NCBI GenBank assembly: GCA_900321845.1
Contig: ONXT01000024.1
Location: 1 to 8,091, forward strand
Direction: 5' to 3'
Source of the DNA: an uncultured Bacteroidales bacterium
GTDB lineage: Bacteria > Bacteroidota > Bacteroidia > Bacteroidales > WCHB1-69
Length of the DNA stretch: 8,091 bases
The position numbers and the translations under genes are program-made. Positions 6,177-8,091 of this stretch are shown here, piece by piece (the stretch's first letter is position 1; each line of letters opens with the position of its first letter). The notes below the pieces were generated by a model. The model did no database searches, was not told where the DNA came from, and saw only the letters and a program-made list of their open reading frames with translations.

Positions 6177-8091
6177 CTAATTTCCAATCGGCATGGTCAG
6201 TTGCACGCCCACCTCGGCATTCGGCAGTTGGGCTGGATGGGTGATATCGTTGAAGCGGTATTGTGCATAAATGGCAACGATGTCGAAGCCCAAGCGCAGG
6301 CGCACGCCCCATTGGAACCGGTCGGCATTGTTGATGGCGCGTGAGTAGGTTCCGCGCTGGCGTTTGTCGCGCGCCCCGTCATCTTCAAGAAATAGGATCT
6401 TGCCCTTGTAGCGGTTGGAGAAAATCAGCCCTCCGTAGATGCCGGTATCGATGAAGAGCCCGTAGTGGAAAAGCCCTCCCGCCATCAGACGGAAACGCTG
6501 GTAGAACTCAAGGTTGATTACGCTGGTGCGCACCTTGTCTTTCCGCAATTGGAAGGGCATATCGTCGATGCCGATGCATACGGGCGACAGGTAGTAGCCG
6601 TCAGCCTTGTTCGCCACGGCACGTTTGTTGAAGCGGAACCACGATGCGCCGATTTCCACCGAACCGCCTAAACTGTACCATTGCACGATGTTGCCCTTGA
6701 AGCGCAAGCCGAAGTTGAAACTTTCGGAAGGTCCACCCTTGATTTCCATGTGGTTGCCATGTTGCGGGATGATGAATCCCCACGTGAGGTAGGGCGCGAG
6801 GTTCCATTTGCCGCAAACGCCCCGTGTGGATACTTTATCGGTGGCCGGTGTGTGGTAGTAGGTGCTACTTGACCTGAGGTGCGCAATGTGTGGGCCAGTA
6901 GGGGAGACACAAGCTTGCTCCGTGACGGCCCCGTGGTACAAACAGCGAATTTTAGATCCTGTCGCGTAGCGGCCGGCGGGATTCGTCATCTCGACCGACC
7001 GATGATCGGGGGTGATTTCCTCCATTCCGTAAAACAGGATTCTGTCGTCTTGGTCCATTGCTTCATAAAAAAGGAATCCTCCGACGGCTTTGTCCTCCGG
7101 TATCTCGATGGTGTAATCTTGGGTTAGTTCGTTCCTTGTGATTATCGCGATGGGCGATTTGCTCTCTTTCTTTTTGTCAATAAAATAGGAAGCCTGCGGC
7201 ACGCCGTAGCCGTAGGTATAGTCGAAGTAGGGGTACATGTCGCCAGAGCGTTCGATTTCCCGCATCAGCTCCATGTTGGTCAGGTTGGGGTTCAGCTGCC
7301 ACGCGCAGGCGGCGAATCCGGCGGTCAGCGGACATGAAAACGAGGTGCCGCTAACTGTTGAGAATGCGTGTGTTGATGAGGGATTGGCGGCGGTTACGGT
7401 GCCATAAGCGGCTACGTTCGGCTTGAGGCGCCCGTCGCTGCTGGGCCCGATGGAGGTGAAGTTGCTGGGGGTGCCGTCGCTGTTGATGCCGCCCACGGTC
7501 AGCACGCTGTCGGCATCGGCGGGCGTGATGATGGTGCGCCACGATTTGTCGCTGCCCTCATTGCCGGCGGAGTTGCAGACAAGTATGCCCTTGGAGGCGG
7601 CCATGTTGGCGGCGCGGGCGACGAGCGAGGTGCCGTCCATCTGCGTCGGCTGGTAGCGGTCCTTGCCATAGCCGAGCGAACTGCTGATGATGTCGGCGCC
7701 GTTCTGGTCGGCCCACTCCATGCCCATCATCCACCATACCTCCTCCTTGCGCGGCTCCATGCCGATTTCGGTGCGGGCAAGCAGGAATTCGGCACCTGTG
7801 GCCATTCCCATTTTTCGGTCATATTCAATGCCGGCGATGCAGCTGAAAACCATCGTGCCGTGCGAGTTCCATCCGTAAACATTCTCCTTGCGGGCGGGGA
7901 AATTGTAGGTCTTTATCACCTGATGGTTGTCGAAGACGTGTCTCAAGGCGGCATGCTTGTCGGCGTTGGGAAAACCACCGTCGAGGATGGCGATGCGACG
8001 GCCCTTGCCGTCAATGCCGGCAGCGACGAACGCCTCGCCGCCCATCCGCGCTACCTGCGGAAGCACAAGCTCCGGCTCCTCTTCAAAGTGA
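6177..8091 (-). CDS. Subtilisin-like S8 serine protease with C-terminal beta-barrel-like domain (N-terminus beyond right edge)
   Basis: An exported-type serine endopeptidase whose start lies outside the window. The frame stays open to base 8091, and a GTG at 8066 is internal to a stretch reading HFEEEPELVLPQVARMGGE, so any signal peptide and propeptide are missing. Numbering from the GTG at 8066, the S8 domain (about 10-295) has Asp29 (AILDGGF), His69 (NSHGTMV), the oxyanion Asn169 (NSAGNEGS) and Ser242 (SGTSFSCPLTAG), all in order and intact, so it should be active. Residues 300-400 are beta-rich and unassigned. Residues about 425-629 alternate polar and hydrophobic/aromatic residues with glycine turns (SLGGSVEIGASWFRF, VINLEFYQRFRL, GLFIDTGIYGGLIF, QWGVRLRLGFDIVAIYAQYRF split over two strands, AEVGVQLTMPIG). 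This resembles an outer-membrane beta-barrel of the Bacteroidetes PorT/OMP_b-brl kind. No type IX secretion C-terminal domain is evident. The protease call is firm; the barrel call is by eye. The stop is TAG at 6177-6179. The gene appears to be a separate unit from the downstream nfn operon, which has its own promoter. Confidence 0.94.
   Translation of the reverse strand, partial: HFEEEPELVLPQVARMGGEAFVAAGIDGKGRRIAILDGGFPNADKHAALRHVFDNHQVIKTYNFPARKENVYGWNSHGTMVFSCIAGIEYDRKMGMATGAEFLLARTEIGMEPRKEEVWWMMGMEWADQNGADIISSSLGYGKDRYQPTQMDGTSLVARAANMAASKGILVCNSAGNEGSDKSWRTIITPADADSVLTVGGINSDGTPSNFTSIGPSSDGRLKPNVAAYGTVTAANPSSTHAFSTVSGTSFSCPLTAGFAACAWQLNPNLTNMELMREIERSGDMYPYFDYTYGYGVPQASYFIDKKKESKSPIAIITRNELTQDYTIEIPEDKAVGGFLFYEAMDQDDRILFYGMEEITPDHRSVEMTNPAGRYATGSKIRCLYHGAVTEQACVSPTGPHIAHLRSSSTYYHTPATDKVSTRGVCGKWNLAPYLTWGFIIPQHGNHMEIKGGPSESFNFGLRFKGNIVQWYSLGGSVEIGASWFRFNKRAVANKADGYYLSPVCIGIDDMPFQLRKDKVRTSVINLEFYQRFRLMAGGLFHYGLFIDTGIYGGLIFSNRYKGKILFLEDDGARDKRQRGTYSRAINNADRFQWGVRLRLGFDIVAIYAQYRFNDITHPAQLPNAEVGVQLTMPIGN

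Noticed and set aside
6177..6300. Type IX secretion C-terminal sorting domain on the protease
   Set aside because: The C-terminus shows barrel-like strands ending AEVGVQLTMPIGN, without the short immunoglobulin-like fold and basic ending of typical type IX signals.

Overview
The window looks like chromosomal DNA of a member of the Bacteroidota, most likely the order Bacteroidales. Four things point that way. Start codons have A/T-rich leaders and no Shine-Dalgarno box. The two longer gaps carry the Bacteroidetes -7 promoter element (TAnnTTTG). The Nfn-type ferredoxin:NADP oxidoreductase is one fused polypeptide. The IleS and RecO sequences have a Bacteroidales look. This lineage call rests on recognition, not on a database search. 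All six supported genes are on the minus strand, so transcription runs from high to low coordinates.

In transcription order, the window opens inside a gene (8091 to 6177) for a subtilisin-like (S8) serine protease. Its reading frame runs off the right edge. It has a full Asp/His/Ser triad, and its last ~200 residues look like an outer-membrane beta-barrel. A ~107-bp gap with a good -33/-7 promoter follows. Next comes a tightly packed block. A 753-residue NfnA-NfnB fusion (6069 to 3808) is followed 3 bases later by a beta-propeller lipoprotein (3804 to 2218). After 33 bases comes a secreted alpha/beta-hydrolase (esterase-like) ending in a LysM domain (2184 to 1189), and after 30 bases comes recO (1158 to 448, GTG start). 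I see no promoter in these three short gaps, so the four genes are probably one operon. A ~104-bp gap then holds a second promoter with nearly the same core, driving ileS, of which only the first 114 codons are in the window.

The genes mix housekeeping functions (IleS, RecO), redox balancing (Nfn links NADH, NADPH and ferredoxin in anaerobes) and envelope proteins (protease with predicted barrel, propeller lipoprotein, LysM esterase). I see no mobile element, CRISPR array, tRNA, rRNA or phage gene, and no clear new multi-gene system. The observations most worth following are the protease/beta-barrel architecture, the operon joining Nfn to two envelope proteins and recO, the esterase-LysM fusion, and the near-identical promoter cores. 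No stretch longer than 300 bases lacks a gene.
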